Source: Clavaria fumosa
Taxonomy: Eukaryota; Basidiomycota; Agaricomycetes; Agaricales; Clavariaceae
Reading direction: 5' to 3'
Assembly: GCA_951802425.1 (NCBI GenBank)
Contig: OX637794.1
Location: 930,001-994,000, forward strand
DNA: 64,000 nucleotides
Shown piece after piece: positions 51,347-62,166 of this stretch. The position numbers and the translations under genes were made by a program. Numbering within the stretch: position 1 is the first letter of the stretch; each line of letters opens with the position of its first letter. The notes under the pieces are model-generated. The model saw nothing but the letters and a program-made list of their open reading frames with translations, was not told the DNA's origin and did not search any database.

Positions 51347-54300
51347 TTAATGGCGAGGCCGAAGGTTCCGGGTTGCTCCGGAGCGTTGCGGACGAGTTTC
51401 CGCAGTGTCGTCGTCGGTGGTTTCATTATCGGATTCATCGGATAGGTCAGCCGCTTGGTTTTGCTCATCTTCTCTGTCGATAGAGTTGGGTGACGCCTCG
51501 TGTATTTGATAGGGAGAGATGTCCTCGTTTATCTCCGTCGTTTGGTCGATGATAGAAGTGACCGGAATCGATGTTTGCGACCTCGGATAGTAGGGAATGA
51601 TGCGGAAAGCTGCGTAGTGGATTTTGGAAACGGCGCCGTCGAGTTCCGAGAGAATATAGGCGCCATATTGTGTTCGGCGAACGACGATCATCGGTCCGAA
51701 GAATCGCGGTTTTGTTTTTCGATTTAATTCCATTTCAACGGCCGAATTGCGGATCAATACCAACGATCCGGGTTGGAAGTCGTAGTCGATAATAGACTTC
51801 CGGTGTGCGTCGATGAACTGCTTGACGGATTGTTTGCGGGCAGCGAGCACTTTATCGGCGATTGTTGCTAGATCTTCTTCTCGTTTTTGCAGTTGGCGGG
51901 CACGAAGGGCTATCAGTTCCGGAGTGGTCATCGGGGCGTCGGCGGTCGGAATTAAATATGTTGCTTCGGATATGTCGAAGGGGAAAAGCGGTTCGACGCC
52001 ATGTGCGATGTAAAATGGGGAGTGGCCGGTGGACCGTTGGATCGTGGTTCGTTCTGCCCAAATGACTGAGGGTAAAACGTCCGGCCATTTCGATTCGTCT
52101 CCATCTGCTGCTTTGATTAACGACTCACGGACCGATCGATGGGCACGTTCGATGACGCCGTTAGCGCGGGAGTTGTATCCGGATATACGGATGTGATGGA
52201 TTCCGTACCGTTTCTTAAGGAAATCGAGGGCTTTGATAAATGGGGCTCCGTTATCCGTGATAATCTCTTCTACTGCTCCCCATCGGCATAGTATATCTTC
52301 GAATATGAAGGTTCCGAGAAGTCGGGCGGTCTCGTTTCGTAGCGGTCTTGCTTCCGGATATGCGGATAACGAGCATCGGGCGTGGACGAGAAGTCGGAAA
52401 CCGCGGGCTCTTGGTAGGAACATAGTATCAATGTGCGCTCGACGGAAAAGACCGGCCGGTGTAGCGACCGTCGGTGGAATGAAGATCTTCCGGATTTGCC
52501 GAGTTTGGCATTGGTGACAAGTTTTGACAAACCATTTTACGTCTTGATCCAGCACCGGCCACCAGAACCGATTTAGAATACGTGTCCGGATAACGTAAAC
52601 GCCTTTGTGGCCGAGTGAATCGTGTGCCTCTGTGATAATTGCGAGACGTTTGTGGTCCGGAGGTACTACTTGGTGGTATCCGTTAGGTCGGCGACGCCAT
52701 AATTTGTCATCTAGGATGAAGAACTCGGATGCGGAGCGGACCAGTCGTCGGAACTGGTTTGCGTCAATGCCAGAGGGACAGATCGGGTTTCGAAGGAAAG
52801 ATTCAATTTTGCGAATCTGTTCTTCTCTTTTGTTTGCTGCATCGGATCGGGGTATAAGGACGGCGGAAGATTCGTTCGGGGTCGGTGATTCCTCGGGTGG
52901 TACCGTCGAATTGAGTAGCGTCGATCCTGTGTAAACTTTGAAGCGAGTATGGGTGATGCCGGCGAGTCGTGTCTCGGATGTGTAGGAAGCGTCCGGTGCT
53001 CGATTCATGTGTTCCATGGCGAATACGTAGCTCCGATCGATCCATTCTTCGTGATCTTCAGACTCGGTATCTTCTTCACCATCTGCGGCACGTCGGCGTG
53101 ATAGTCCGTCGGCTCCGGTGTGCTTATCTGCGGGAATATGAACAAGATCGAAATCGAAGAGTAGTATACCGGCAATCCATCGATTCATGGCAGCGTTGGG
53201 TTGAATGTCCGGATTGTTTAGCATACCCTTAATGAACTTCGCGTCCATTTCGACAGTAAATTTCGGAAGGCCTATAAGGTAAATCCGGTACGACCGAAGT
53301 GCGCGGAAGAGTCCGTATAAATCGATTTTTGCTTGTGAGTATCGGGCCTCGCGTTCGTTCCAGGTAATGGAGCCAAAGCGGGAGGGATATCGTATTCCAT
53401 CTTCTCCAATTTGGAAGAGTGCGAAACCAACGGCGATATTTGATGAGTCGACGGCGAGGATTACGGGTTGTCCGGAGCGGTAGTCGATTGGTCGGATGGC
53501 GGATGAGTTCAGAATCGCGTGTTTGAGTCGGTCCATCGAGTTTTGTTCTTCTTTTTCGAATCTGAATGGCACGTCCTTGCGAGTTAGACTGACAAGAGGT
53601 CGGGCAAGTACGGCGTAGTTTTTAATGAATATCCGGAGTAGTCCGCAAACCCCTAAAAATGATCGGACATCGGTCAGGGTTTTGCAAGGAGGCCAGTCCC
53701 GGATACGCTGAACGTTGGAGGCATCCGGAACTCGTCCTTCGTATGTGCACGTATGTCCGGTAACGACTGCTTCGGGAACGCAAATTGTCGTTTTCTTGCC
53801 GTTAAAGGTTCCTCCGACTTTCTTGATTCGTTGGAGCACCCGGTTGACGTTATTTAAATGCTCCCAAACAAATCGTCGTATTTGCGGATTCTCAGGGATC
53901 GTCTCGTAGGTGCCGTCCGGAAGCTCGTATCGGGTTTCCGGGCCCTTGATCGCTACATCGTCTACGAATGGGATGGTTACGTGCGGAATTTCATCTTGTA
54001 GAACATGCGTGACGTCTCCATGCATAATCTGCGTCGCGTTGGTGTATCCCATGGGGACGCAGGTGAGCTGTTTTGCTCCGAGAGGGGTTTGAAACGTGGT
54101 GAGGTCTCGGCTTCGTTCGTCCAGAGACCGCTGATCGAAGGAGACGAAAAGGTCGAGTGATCCGTAACATCCGCGTCCGGCGAATGATTCCGCAAAAACC
54201 TCCATTATCGGGGGGACCGCGGAATCGCCGATAGTGATTTTGTTAAGCGGCTGGAGGTTGTGCACGAGTCGGAGAGACTTTCCGTCTTTCTTTAACACGC

Positions 54301-55084
54301 AAAACCACTGGGACCGATAAGAAGAGTTGGATTCTTCATAAACGCCGGCTGCGATCTTTTCCTGGATTACTTTGAGAACTTCGTCGTAAATACCGGGGGG
54401 AATCGGTATATTTTTGAAGATCCAAGGGATATGTTCGACTGTCGGGATAATAATCGGATCGAAGTATTTTGCGTCGAATCGTCCTTTTTCGGTCTCTTTC
54501 CAAGCGAAGGCGTCTTCCTGGGCTTTAATAAGATGGTGAACGAGTTTTTCTTCCTCCGGCCATAAGAATCCGGTGGGGTTGGCGTTGTGCGTGTCTTTCC
54601 GGTTTTGAGTGTATCGAAGACCGGGGGTGAAATCGGGGGGATGGGTCGGAAGAGTTGGCATATCGGCTAGGGGGTCCGGGTGTCGGCGTCGGACAATCCG
54701 GAATTCTTTGGGTACTGTCGCTTTGATCGGATTGACGCGATTCGCGACTTTCTTATATTTCTTTCCCAAGTAAACTGGAAGAACGGCGTCCGTAGACAGG
54801 GAATTTATTTCGGGGGTTTTGTTGTACAAGGGGGTTGCAACATTTGGACGCGTCGGTTCACGTCCGATAGCGACTGGGGAATCAGCGGAATCGAGAGAAA
54901 CGTCCGAGATACTGATACAGGGGAAGGGGTCGAGAGAGACTGGGTTTATAAGGGAAAACGATAAGGGAACGTGAACGGAAGTAGGAAAAATGGCTGGAGT
55001 CTCGTATCTGGGTATAGCTTCCGTGTCCGCATTGATCGGAGGTAAGTCCGTTGGTTTGCGGACATTCGAGGCTCCAGCTCTCAA
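51347..55084 (-). CDS. pol (reverse transcriptase, RNase H, integrase), copy B, 1245 aa
   Basis: The frame opens at the end of gag in the -1 frame at a TTTTTGA string; copy B has no ATG there, so frameshifting is likely. RT: Ser-Leu-Asp-Leu at ~309-312 and catalytic Phe-Val-Asp-Asp at 373-376, with Phe replacing the usual Tyr. RNase H: Ala-Val-Asp-Ser-Ser-Asn and an Ala-Lys-Ile-Asp-Leu-Tyr-Gly segment. Integrase: His-Lys-Gly and Cys-His-Gln-Cys zinc region, Ala-His-Ile-Asp-Thr, Ile-Thr-Asp-Asn-Gly-Ala-Pro-Phe and Asn-Gly-Val-Ile-Glu-Arg-Ala. The C-terminus is acidic and then basic, with no chromodomain seen. The frame has no interruptions. Confidence 0.95.
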   Translation of the reverse strand: MRAGASNVRKPTDLPPINADTEAIPRYETPAIFPTSVHVPLSFSLINPVSLDPFPCISISDVSLDSADSPVAIGREPTRPNVATPLYNKTPEINSLSTDAVLPVYLGKKYKKVANRVNPIKATVPKEFRIVRRRHPDPLADMPTLPTHPPDFTPGLRYTQNRKDTHNANPTGFLWPEEEKLVHHLIKAQEDAFAWKETEKGRFDAKYFDPIIIPTVEHIPWIFKNIPIPPGIYDEVLKVIQEKIAAGVYEESNSSYRSQWFCVLKKDGKSLRLVHNLQPLNKITIGDSAVPPIMEVFAESFAGRGCYGSLDLFVSFDQRSLDERSRDLTTFQTPLGAKQLTCVPMGYTNATQIMHGDVTHVLQDEIPHVTIPFVDDVAIKGPETRYELPDGTYETIPENPQIRRFVWEHLNNVNRVLQRIKKVGGTFNGKKTTICVPEAVVTGHTCTYEGRVPDASNVQRIRDWPPCKTLTDVRSFLGVCGLLRIFIKNYAVLARPLVSLTRKDVPFRFEKEEQNSMDRLKHAILNSSAIRPIDYRSGQPVILAVDSSNIAVGFALFQIGEDGIRYPSRFGSITWNEREARYSQAKIDLYGLFRALRSYRIYLIGLPKFTVEMDAKFIKGMLNNPDIQPNAAMNRWIAGILLFDFDLVHIPADKHTGADGLSRRRAADGEEDTESEDHEEWIDRSYVFAMEHMNRAPDASYTSETRLAGITHTRFKVYTGSTLLNSTVPPEESPTPNESSAVLIPRSDAANKREEQIRKIESFLRNPICPSGIDANQFRRLVRSASEFFILDDKLWRRRPNGYHQVVPPDHKRLAIITEAHDSLGHKGVYVIRTRILNRFWWPVLDQDVKWFVKTCHQCQTRQIRKIFIPPTVATPAGLFRRAHIDTMFLPRARGFRLLVHARCSLSAYPEARPLRNETARLLGTFIFEDILCRWGAVEEIITDNGAPFIKALDFLKKRYGIHHIRISGYNSRANGVIERAHRSVRESLIKAADGDESKWPDVLPSVIWAERTTIQRSTGHSPFYIAHGVEPLFPFDISEATYLIPTADAPMTTPELIALRARQLQKREEDLATIADKVLAARKQSVKQFIDAHRKSIIDYDFQPGSLVLIRNSAVEMELNRKTKPRFFGPMIVVRRTQYGAYILSELDGAVSKIHYAAFRIIPYYPRSQTSIPVTSIIDQTTEINEDISPYQIHEASPNSIDREDEQNQAADLSDESDNETTDDDTAETRPQRSGATRNLRPRH

Positions 55085-57078
55085 AAATCCGGATGCGGTT
55101 TCTTGTTCTTCAAGGATTTGCGGATCGGGATTCGCTCCTTCGTTGGCACTATGATTCTTTCTCCGGTGTTTGGATCGTTGAGAATAAGGTCCTGGGCCCC
55201 GTGGGGATGGTCAATCGTTTGGGAACCGGTTAACATGAAAAACGGTCGTCCGACAAGAACCTCGCAGGGCAACGTGTCTGCTACTTGCATTTGAACATGG
55301 AATGTGCACGGACCGATCTGTAGGGGGAAATTCTTGATGAGTCCGAGGGTCGGAGCGATGGTGCCATGAGAGGATTCCATGTGAATAACGTTCTCGGAGT
55401 GTAGTGGGTTGCCGAGTTTCTCCCAAACGTCTCTTCGCATTGCCACGATTGAGCTGCCTTGGTCGAGCAGGCACTCCGCGGCGATCCGGTTGTCCAATAT
55501 CCCTTCTACGATGCGGAGCGGAGCAGCGTCGACGGCGACAACAAGATCGGAGGTATCCGGGACCGTAATGTTTGTATAGAGCGTATCCTGTACGACGGAC
55601 GCGGTGACCGGAACGCGACGAGCGGTAACCACATCCTTCATCTTTTTGCGGATGTCTCCGGAAATGGCGAGTAGTTCGCGAGGTGTGACGCGGACTGGCA
55701 TGTCGAGTGCGCGATCGAATACTTGTTGAACGGTTACCGGATTTTCGATCGGAGCTTGGTAATGGTACTGGACGTCGGGTCGTTCGATTTTCTCCGGCTT
55801 TGATGGACGAGTGACCTGAGGCGGCGTAATAACAACGGCTGGTGGTGGCGGTAACCTAGATGGCTGAGGATCGGTATTCCTGGGTGTGGGTGCTTTCCTT
55901 TTGCCCTTGTCTACTTTCTTCGCGACATCGTTTGCAAAGGTGCGGACCATGTTTTCCAACACGGTATTCTCGTCATCTTCCTCGTCCGAATCGTCTTCCA
56001 TGTCCGGGGGGTGAGCGGATTGTCCGATCGGCTGTGCTTCAAATACCGCGGTTGTCGCCGGTTGCGTGTTCTGGGATTGGTATGTAGCGTAGTACTTGTC
56101 GAAGCGCTCGGATAGGTTGTTCCCTGAGATAGTGCCTGGCAAATATCGTCCGGAGGGGAGACAAATCCTGCCTTCTGTGTTCCGTATACATTTGCCGGAC
56201 TTAATGTATTCGAGGGCCTTCGGACAGGCACTAACAAAATGACCTATTTCCGAACAGAAATTACACGTCCGGCCTGCGGGAGAGTTCGTTGTCCGGGGAG
56301 CGGAGTGTCTTGCCGGTTCGAGAGATTGGGCTGTCAAAATCGATTCCAGGCGAGCCATTGTGGAAGCGAATGTTGCCCAGGCTGCGGACATATCAAATTC
56401 TTCCTTCTTGACTACCGGTTTCGTTTCTCTCCCGGGGGCTGAAGATGCGAGACGGACGGGTCCGGAAAGTTGATCGGTTGTCGCAGAGTGGGGGGACGTC
56501 GAGGAGAGAAGAAATTCAGCTGCACCATGTACTTCATTCATGGGGTAAGGATCCTCCGGATGGTGGTTTGGTAGTATGATAGCGAGTCGGCTTTCGATCC
56601 GACGCCTTGTATGATCCCCAAATCCGAGGATGTAAAGTCGGTTCCTGTCATTTGTGGACATACGCTGTGATGTGATCAAGTGCGAGGTGATCCGGAGAAA
56701 GTCCCGATAGTATTCTCCGTGTTCTGCGCGCGTGTAAACTCCCTTTTGGGCCGAGTCCGATATGAAACGGTCCAGGTCGGCGACGGAAAATAAGCGACCT
56801 CCATCAGATCCTGGATAAAGTCGTCGGACGGCCGCTTTGAAGGTATCCCACGTCCATACCGGGTCCGGGTCAGGTGAAAGAGTCTCCCAGAGGAGACACG
56901 TATCGGTGTCGAGATAGTGCTTGGCGTACCGAATTAAATCGGGTTCTGGAACGTCCGGGTTGACGCCGGTCAGCACGATGTCGATGTCCTCGAAGTACCG
57001 GTTGAGGTGTGTCGGTACTCCGTCAAAGGCAGGGGCCCCGTGGGCGCCACGGAGCGGATATCTCGGTTGGTTGGCCAT
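55081..57078 (-). CDS. gag with C-terminal aspartic protease, copy B, 665 aa
   Basis: Same length and layout as copy A. The ATG is at 57,078; CCHC knuckle CNFCSEIGHFVSAC; an acidic run and Lys-Gly-Lys-Arg-Lys; protease motif Leu-Leu-Asp-Gln-Gly-Ser-Ser. It overlaps the pol frame by four bases. An ATG-less conserved extension in the same frame continues upstream to the primer site. Confidence 0.92.
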   Translation of the reverse strand: MANQPRYPLRGAHGAPAFDGVPTHLNRYFEDIDIVLTGVNPDVPEPDLIRYAKHYLDTDTCLLWETLSPDPDPVWTWDTFKAAVRRLYPGSDGGRLFSVADLDRFISDSAQKGVYTRAEHGEYYRDFLRITSHLITSQRMSTNDRNRLYILGFGDHTRRRIESRLAIILPNHHPEDPYPMNEVHGAAEFLLSSTSPHSATTDQLSGPVRLASSAPGRETKPVVKKEEFDMSAAWATFASTMARLESILTAQSLEPARHSAPRTTNSPAGRTCNFCSEIGHFVSACPKALEYIKSGKCIRNTEGRICLPSGRYLPGTISGNNLSERFDKYYATYQSQNTQPATTAVFEAQPIGQSAHPPDMEDDSDEEDDENTVLENMVRTFANDVAKKVDKGKRKAPTPRNTDPQPSRLPPPPAVVITPPQVTRPSKPEKIERPDVQYHYQAPIENPVTVQQVFDRALDMPVRVTPRELLAISGDIRKKMKDVVTARRVPVTASVVQDTLYTNITVPDTSDLVVAVDAAPLRIVEGILDNRIAAECLLDQGSSIVAMRRDVWEKLGNPLHSENVIHMESSHGTIAPTLGLIKNFPLQIGPCTFHVQMQVADTLPCEVLVGRPFFMLTGSQTIDHPHGAQDLILNDPNTGERIIVPTKERIPIRKSLKNKKPHPDF

Positions 57079-57467
57079 TTGTATTGGTGCGTGGGGCGGT
57101 GAGTGAACTTCGTCTGGTGAATTCTGAGGTGTTTCGGGCGGGAAATGAAGGATGTCTGGTTCAAGGGGAAGTGGTGTAAGCGGTGAGTGTGGTTGTTCGA
57201 AGGTCTGTGGTAGTGAGGGATCCGGAGTGGTGAAACTCGTGTGGGAGTAGACAATGGATGAGATACTGGGAATGTCCGATGGAAGAAGGTGGGAAGTTTC
57301 AATTACTTCTCCGGGGGGTTCGGAGGGCGGTGGTTCTGTGATCGGATTCGGGTTTCGACTTCTCAGGCGTTCGGAGCGTCGAGGCTGAGGAGCGGATGAG
57401 CCTCTGGGAATCCTTGAGGGTGGTAGTGAAGACGTCTTGTTGAACCCCTCGCGGTGGGCTCCAGAAT
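57079..57467 (-). other. primer-binding site and AUG-less gag extension, copy B
   Basis: On the minus strand TGGAGCCCACCGCGAGGGG follows the LTR by four bases. The gag frame is open from there to the ATG without an ATG. The peptide parallels copy A (Leu-Pro-Ser-Asp-Ile-Pro-Ser-Ile-Ser-Ser-Ile-Val-Tyr; Pro-His-Ser-Pro-Leu-Thr-Pro-Leu-Pro-Leu). Confidence 0.5.
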
Positions 57468-58383
57468 TGTAGTGGGTATTACGGTTCTTGCTGCAACTGC
57501 TTGATTACAGTCAAGTCCTTCAGGGGTTCCTGTAAGGCGTTAGAGATTCACCAAACACCCTTGAGGATGTGGAGTATGAATTCAAAATGTGTGAGAAATA
57601 GAAATATACGGTGTCCGGGATATTCTGCTATGTGTCCGATAAAATCCGATAAGGATGGTGCGATAAGACGAAGGGCCGGCAACGACGGAGGCCAGCGGAT
57701 CGAAGGTTGCGACGACGGGTGAGCTTAGGTGAGGTTTCTAACAGAGAGAAGGGGTTTAGAAAGCTGTATTTCAGAGAGGTCCGGAGTGTACTTAAGTACA
57801 GTTCTGTAAGTACAGCAAATTGGAATGTACGGAAATGTCCGGAAAACACATGGAACAGCGCCATGTCGCGTGAAGGGTTACATGAAGGAGTTATATCACA
57901 AGGGAAATGAGTAGCTCGGAGGAATGAAATGTCCGATAACTAGCAAATGTCCGGACCGCTCATAAACTGAAGGAAAGTGGGGCTGGTACAGCAAAGGGGT
58001 ACTAAGAACAATGGACAAGGTACTGCAAAGGGTTTGAAACGTTTAAACGATTGAATGGTTGAAAGGGATCATAATATGAAATTTACAGCATGGTATATGA
58101 AATAAAGGAATGGGAATGGAATAGTGTGTATGTCGAGCGCTGACCGTGCTGGAGAGGTGAAATAGAGAGGCGTGGGCGGTGTGTGAGAGCGGTGGGCTGT
58201 GATCGTCACGGGGATGAAGACCGAAGTGTCCGACATCGGACATGTATCGGATACTATCGGTCGTTATCGGACGGTGTCGGATCGTTATCGGTTCGTATCG
58301 CACGTAATTTCTTTGGATCGCAAAACATCCGGATAGTCGGTATCTGTCATGTTTCCGTGTTTAGATCGCATATGGTCCTTACA
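57468..58383 (-). repeat. 5' LTR of copy B, 916 bp
   Basis: Starts TGTAAGGACCATATGCG at 58,383 (minus) and ends CCCACTACA at 57,468. Nearly identical to 48,506-49,423. Confidence 0.9.
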
Positions 58384-58387
58384 CCAG
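58384..58387. repeat. target duplication of copy B, right (CCAG)
   Basis: Pairs with CCGG at 48,502-48,505. The single difference is a CpG-to-CpA change. Confidence 0.7.
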
Positions 58388-61300
58388 TCGCTATCGAATG
58401 TGAACCGACGCATCCGAATATCGCATACCCTCTGTACAACAATACCTCCGAAATGAATTTCCCGTCTACGGACACCCTTTTGCCAGTTTACCTAGGAAAG
58501 AAATATAAGAAGGTAGCGAACCGCGTCAATCCGATCAAAGCAACGGTACCCGAAGAATTCCGGATTGTCCGACGCTGGCATCCAGACCCCCTAGCCAATA
58601 TACCGACACTTCCAACACACCCACCCGATTTCACCCCCGGTCTCCGATATACTCAAAACCGGAAAGATGCGCATAACGCAAACCCCACCAGATTTTTATG
58701 GCCGGACGAAGAAAAACTCGTTCACTATCTGATTAAAGCCCAGGAGGATGCCTTCACTTGGACGGAGACCGAAAAAGGACGATTCGACGCAAAATACTTC
58801 GATCCGATCATCATCCCGACAGTTGAACATGTTCCCTGGATTTTCAAAAATATACCAATTCCTCCCAGCATCTACGACGAAGTCCTGAAGGTCATCCGAG
58901 AAAAGATAGCTGCGGGAGTATACGAAGAATCCAACTCCTCCTACCAGTCCCAGTGGTTTTGCGTGTTAAAGAAAGACGGAAAGTCCCTCCGACTTGTCCA
59001 TAATCTCCAACCGTTGAACAAAGTTACTATCGGCGACTCTGCGGTTCCCCCGATAATGGAGGTTTTTGCGGAATCATTCGCCGGACGCGGATGCTACGGA
59101 TCACTCGACCTTTTCGTCTCCTTTGATCAGCGGTCCCTTGACGAACGGAGTCGAGACCTTACCACGTTCCAAACCCCTCTCAGAGCCAAACGGCTCACTT
59201 GCGTCCCCATGGGATACACCAATGCGACGCAGATTATGCATGGAGACGTCACGCATATTCTCCAAGACGAAATTCCGCACGTAACCATTCCATTCGTAGA
59301 CGATGTAGCGATTAAGGGCCCGGAGACCCAATACGAGCTTCCGGACGGCACTTACGAGACGATCCCGGAGAATCCGCAAATACGGCGGTTCGTTTGGGAG
59401 CATTTGAATAACATCAACCGGGTGCTCCAACGAGTCAAAATAGTCGGAGGAACCTTTAATGGCAAGAAAACAACAATTTGCACCCCCGAAACAATCGTTA
59501 CCGGACACACGTGCACATATGAAGGGCGAGTTCCGGACGCTTCCAATGTTCAGCACATTCGAGACTGGCCTCCGTGCGAAACACTTACAGATGTACGATC
59601 ATTTTTAGGCGTCTGCGGACTGCTCCGGATATTCATCAAAAACTACGCCGTACTTGCCCGACCACTTGTCAGCCTAACTCGTAAGGACGTCCCATTCAGG
59701 TTCGAAGAAGAAGAGCAAAATTCGATGGACCGACTTAAACACGCAATAGTCAACTCATCCGCCATTCGACCGATCGATTACCATTCTGGGTGGCCCGTAA
59801 TTATGGCCGTCGACTCGTCCAACATCGCCGTCGGCTTCGCGCTATTTCAAATCAGACAAGATGGAATCCGATACCCATCCAGATTCAGCTCGATTACCTG
59901 GAACGAATGCGAGGCCCGATACTCTCAAGCAAAAATCGAATTATACGGACTCTTCCGCGCATTTCGGTTGTACCGGATTTACCTTATCAGCCTTCCGAAA
60001 TTCACCGTTGAAATGGACGCGAAGTTCATTAAGGGTATGCTAAACAATCCGGACGTTCAACCAAACGCTGCCATGAATCGATGGATTGCCGGTATACTAC
60101 TCTTCGATTTCGACCTTGTTCATATTCCTGCAGATAAACACACCGGAGCTGACGGACTATCACGCCGACGTGCCGCAGATGGTGAAGAAGACACCGAGTC
60201 CGAAGATCACGAAGACTGGATCGATCGGAGCTATGTATTCGCCATGGAACACATGAATCGAGCACCGGACGCTTCCTACCCATCCGAGACGCCACTCGCC
60301 GGCATCGCCCATTCTCGCTTCAAAGTTTACACAGGATCGATGCTACTCAATTTGACGGTACCATCCAATGATTCACCGGCTCCGAATGAATCCTCCACCA
60401 TTCTTATACCGCGACCCGACGCAGCAAAGAAAAGAGAAGACCAGATCCAGAAAATAGAATCTTTCCTTCGAAACCCGATCCGTCCTTCTGGCATCGACGC
60501 AAACCAGTTCCGACGATTAATCCGCTCCGCATCCCAGTTCTTCATTCTAGATGACAAGCTATGGCGTCGCCGACCTAACGGATGCCACCAGGTAGTGCCT
60601 CCGGACCACAAACGGCTCGCAATTATCACAGAGGCACACGATTCACTCAGCCACAAAGGCGTTTACATTATCCGGACACGTATTCTAAATCGGTTCTGGT
60701 GGCCGGTGTTGGATCAAGACGTAAAATGGTTTGTCCGAACTTGTCACCAATGCCAGACTCGGCAAATCCGGAAGATTTTTATTCCACCGACGGTCGCCAC
60801 GCCGGCCGGTCTTTTCCGTCGAGCACATATAGATACCATGTTCCTACCCAAAACCCGCAGTTTCCGACTTCTTGTCCACGCCCGATGCTCGTTATCCGCA
60901 TACCCGGAAGCAAGACCGCTACGAAATGAGACCGCCCGACTTCTCGGAACCTTCATATTTGAAGATATACTGTGCTGATGGGGAGCCGTAGAAGAAATTA
61001 TTACAGATAACGGTGCCCCATTTATCAAAGCTCTCGATTTCCTCAAGAAGCGGTATGGAATCCATCACATCCGTATTTCCGGATATAATTCCCACGCTAA
61101 TGGCGTCATCGAACGTGCCCACCAGTCGGTCCACGAGTCGTTAATCAAAGCAGCAGACAGAGACGAATCGAAATGGCCGGACGTTTTACCCTCAGTCATT
61201 TGGGCAGAACGAACCACAATCCAACGATCCACCGGTCACTCTCCGTTTTACATCGCACATGGCGTCGAACCGCTTTTCCCTTTCGACATATCCGAAGCAA

Positions 61301-61914
61301 CATATCTAATTCTGACCGCCAATGCCCCGATGACCACTCCGGAACTGATAGCCCTTCGTGCCCGCCAACTGCAAAAACGAGAAGAAGATCTTGCAACAAT
61401 CGCCGATAAAGTGCTCGCTGCCTGCAAACAATCCGTCAAACAGTTCATCGACGCACACCGCAAGTCTATTATCGATTACGACTTCCAACCCGGATCGCTG
61501 GTATTGATCCGAAACTCGGCTGTAGAAATGGAATTAAACCGGAAGACAAAACCGCGATTCTTCGGACCGATGATCGTTGTCCGCCAAACTCAATACGGCG
61601 CATACATCCTCTCAGAACTCGACGGCGCCATCTCCAAAATCCACTACGCAGCTTTCCGCATCATTCCCTACTATCCGCGGTCGCAAACATTGATTCCGGT
61701 CACTGCTATCACCGACCAAACAACGGAGATAAACCAGGACGTCCCTCACCATCAAACACACAAGACGTCACATAACTCTATCAACACCGAAGATGAGGAA
61801 AGCCAGGCGGCCGATCTATCCGATGAATCCGACAACGAGGCCACCGATACCGATGCTCCGGAAACTCGTCCGCAACGCTCCGGAGCAACCCGGAACCTTC
61901 GGCCTCGCCATTAA
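58388..61914 (+). pseudogene. pol remainder, copy A, with one stop codon
   Basis: Continues the split pol after copy B; 208 + 3527 bases give 1245 codons. RT has the Phe-Val-Asp-Asp box; RNase H and integrase motifs match copy B. A TGA at 60,976-60,978 replaces the CGA (Arg) of copy B between the first and second integrase Asp. The frame is then open to TAA at 61,914. An apparent ORF start at 58,183 lies inside copy B's LTR and is an artefact of the junction. Confidence 0.9.
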
Positions 61915-62166
61915 GCACTTTCCTCCATCGTATCTCTTAGTCCCCTATAATTTACATTGATTTCCTTTGAAGTTCCACACAGAAAATCGCCCAAAAATAA
62001 AATAAAAAATAAAAAATAAAAAAAATTGAAATTTCGGACAAGTCCAAACTTTATACCAGACGTTTCTTTAACCATTTTCTTACATTCTCACATCCCTCAC
62101 TCACTTTTCTAGCACGACATAATATAGCAAATGGGAAAAAGAAAAATATATATATAAATACAATAC
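61915..62166. other. convergent 3' region, copy A
   Basis: A-rich DNA (AATAAAATAAAAAAT type near 62,000-62,025) between the pol stop and the antisense gene stop. Equivalent to 51,134-51,346 in copy B. Confidence 0.4.

Larger units (their letters stand above)
48506..58383 (-). mobile_element. Ty3/gypsy family 2, copy B, full length, 9878 bp
   Basis: In minus orientation: 5' LTR 58,383-57,468, primer site, gag-protease 57,078-55,081, pol 55,084-51,347, antisense accessory gene (plus strand, 49,581-51,133), polypurine tract, and 3' LTR 49,423-48,506. All frames are open, and the LTRs differ by only a small indel as far as I can see. It is nested inside copy A in opposite orientation. It may be recently active. 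Confidence 0.95.

Noticed and set aside
58183..58387. ORF start at 58,183 as the start of a pol gene
   Set aside because: This stretch is copy B's LTR read backwards. The real pol frame of copy A begins at 48,298 and resumes at 58,388 after the nested insertion.
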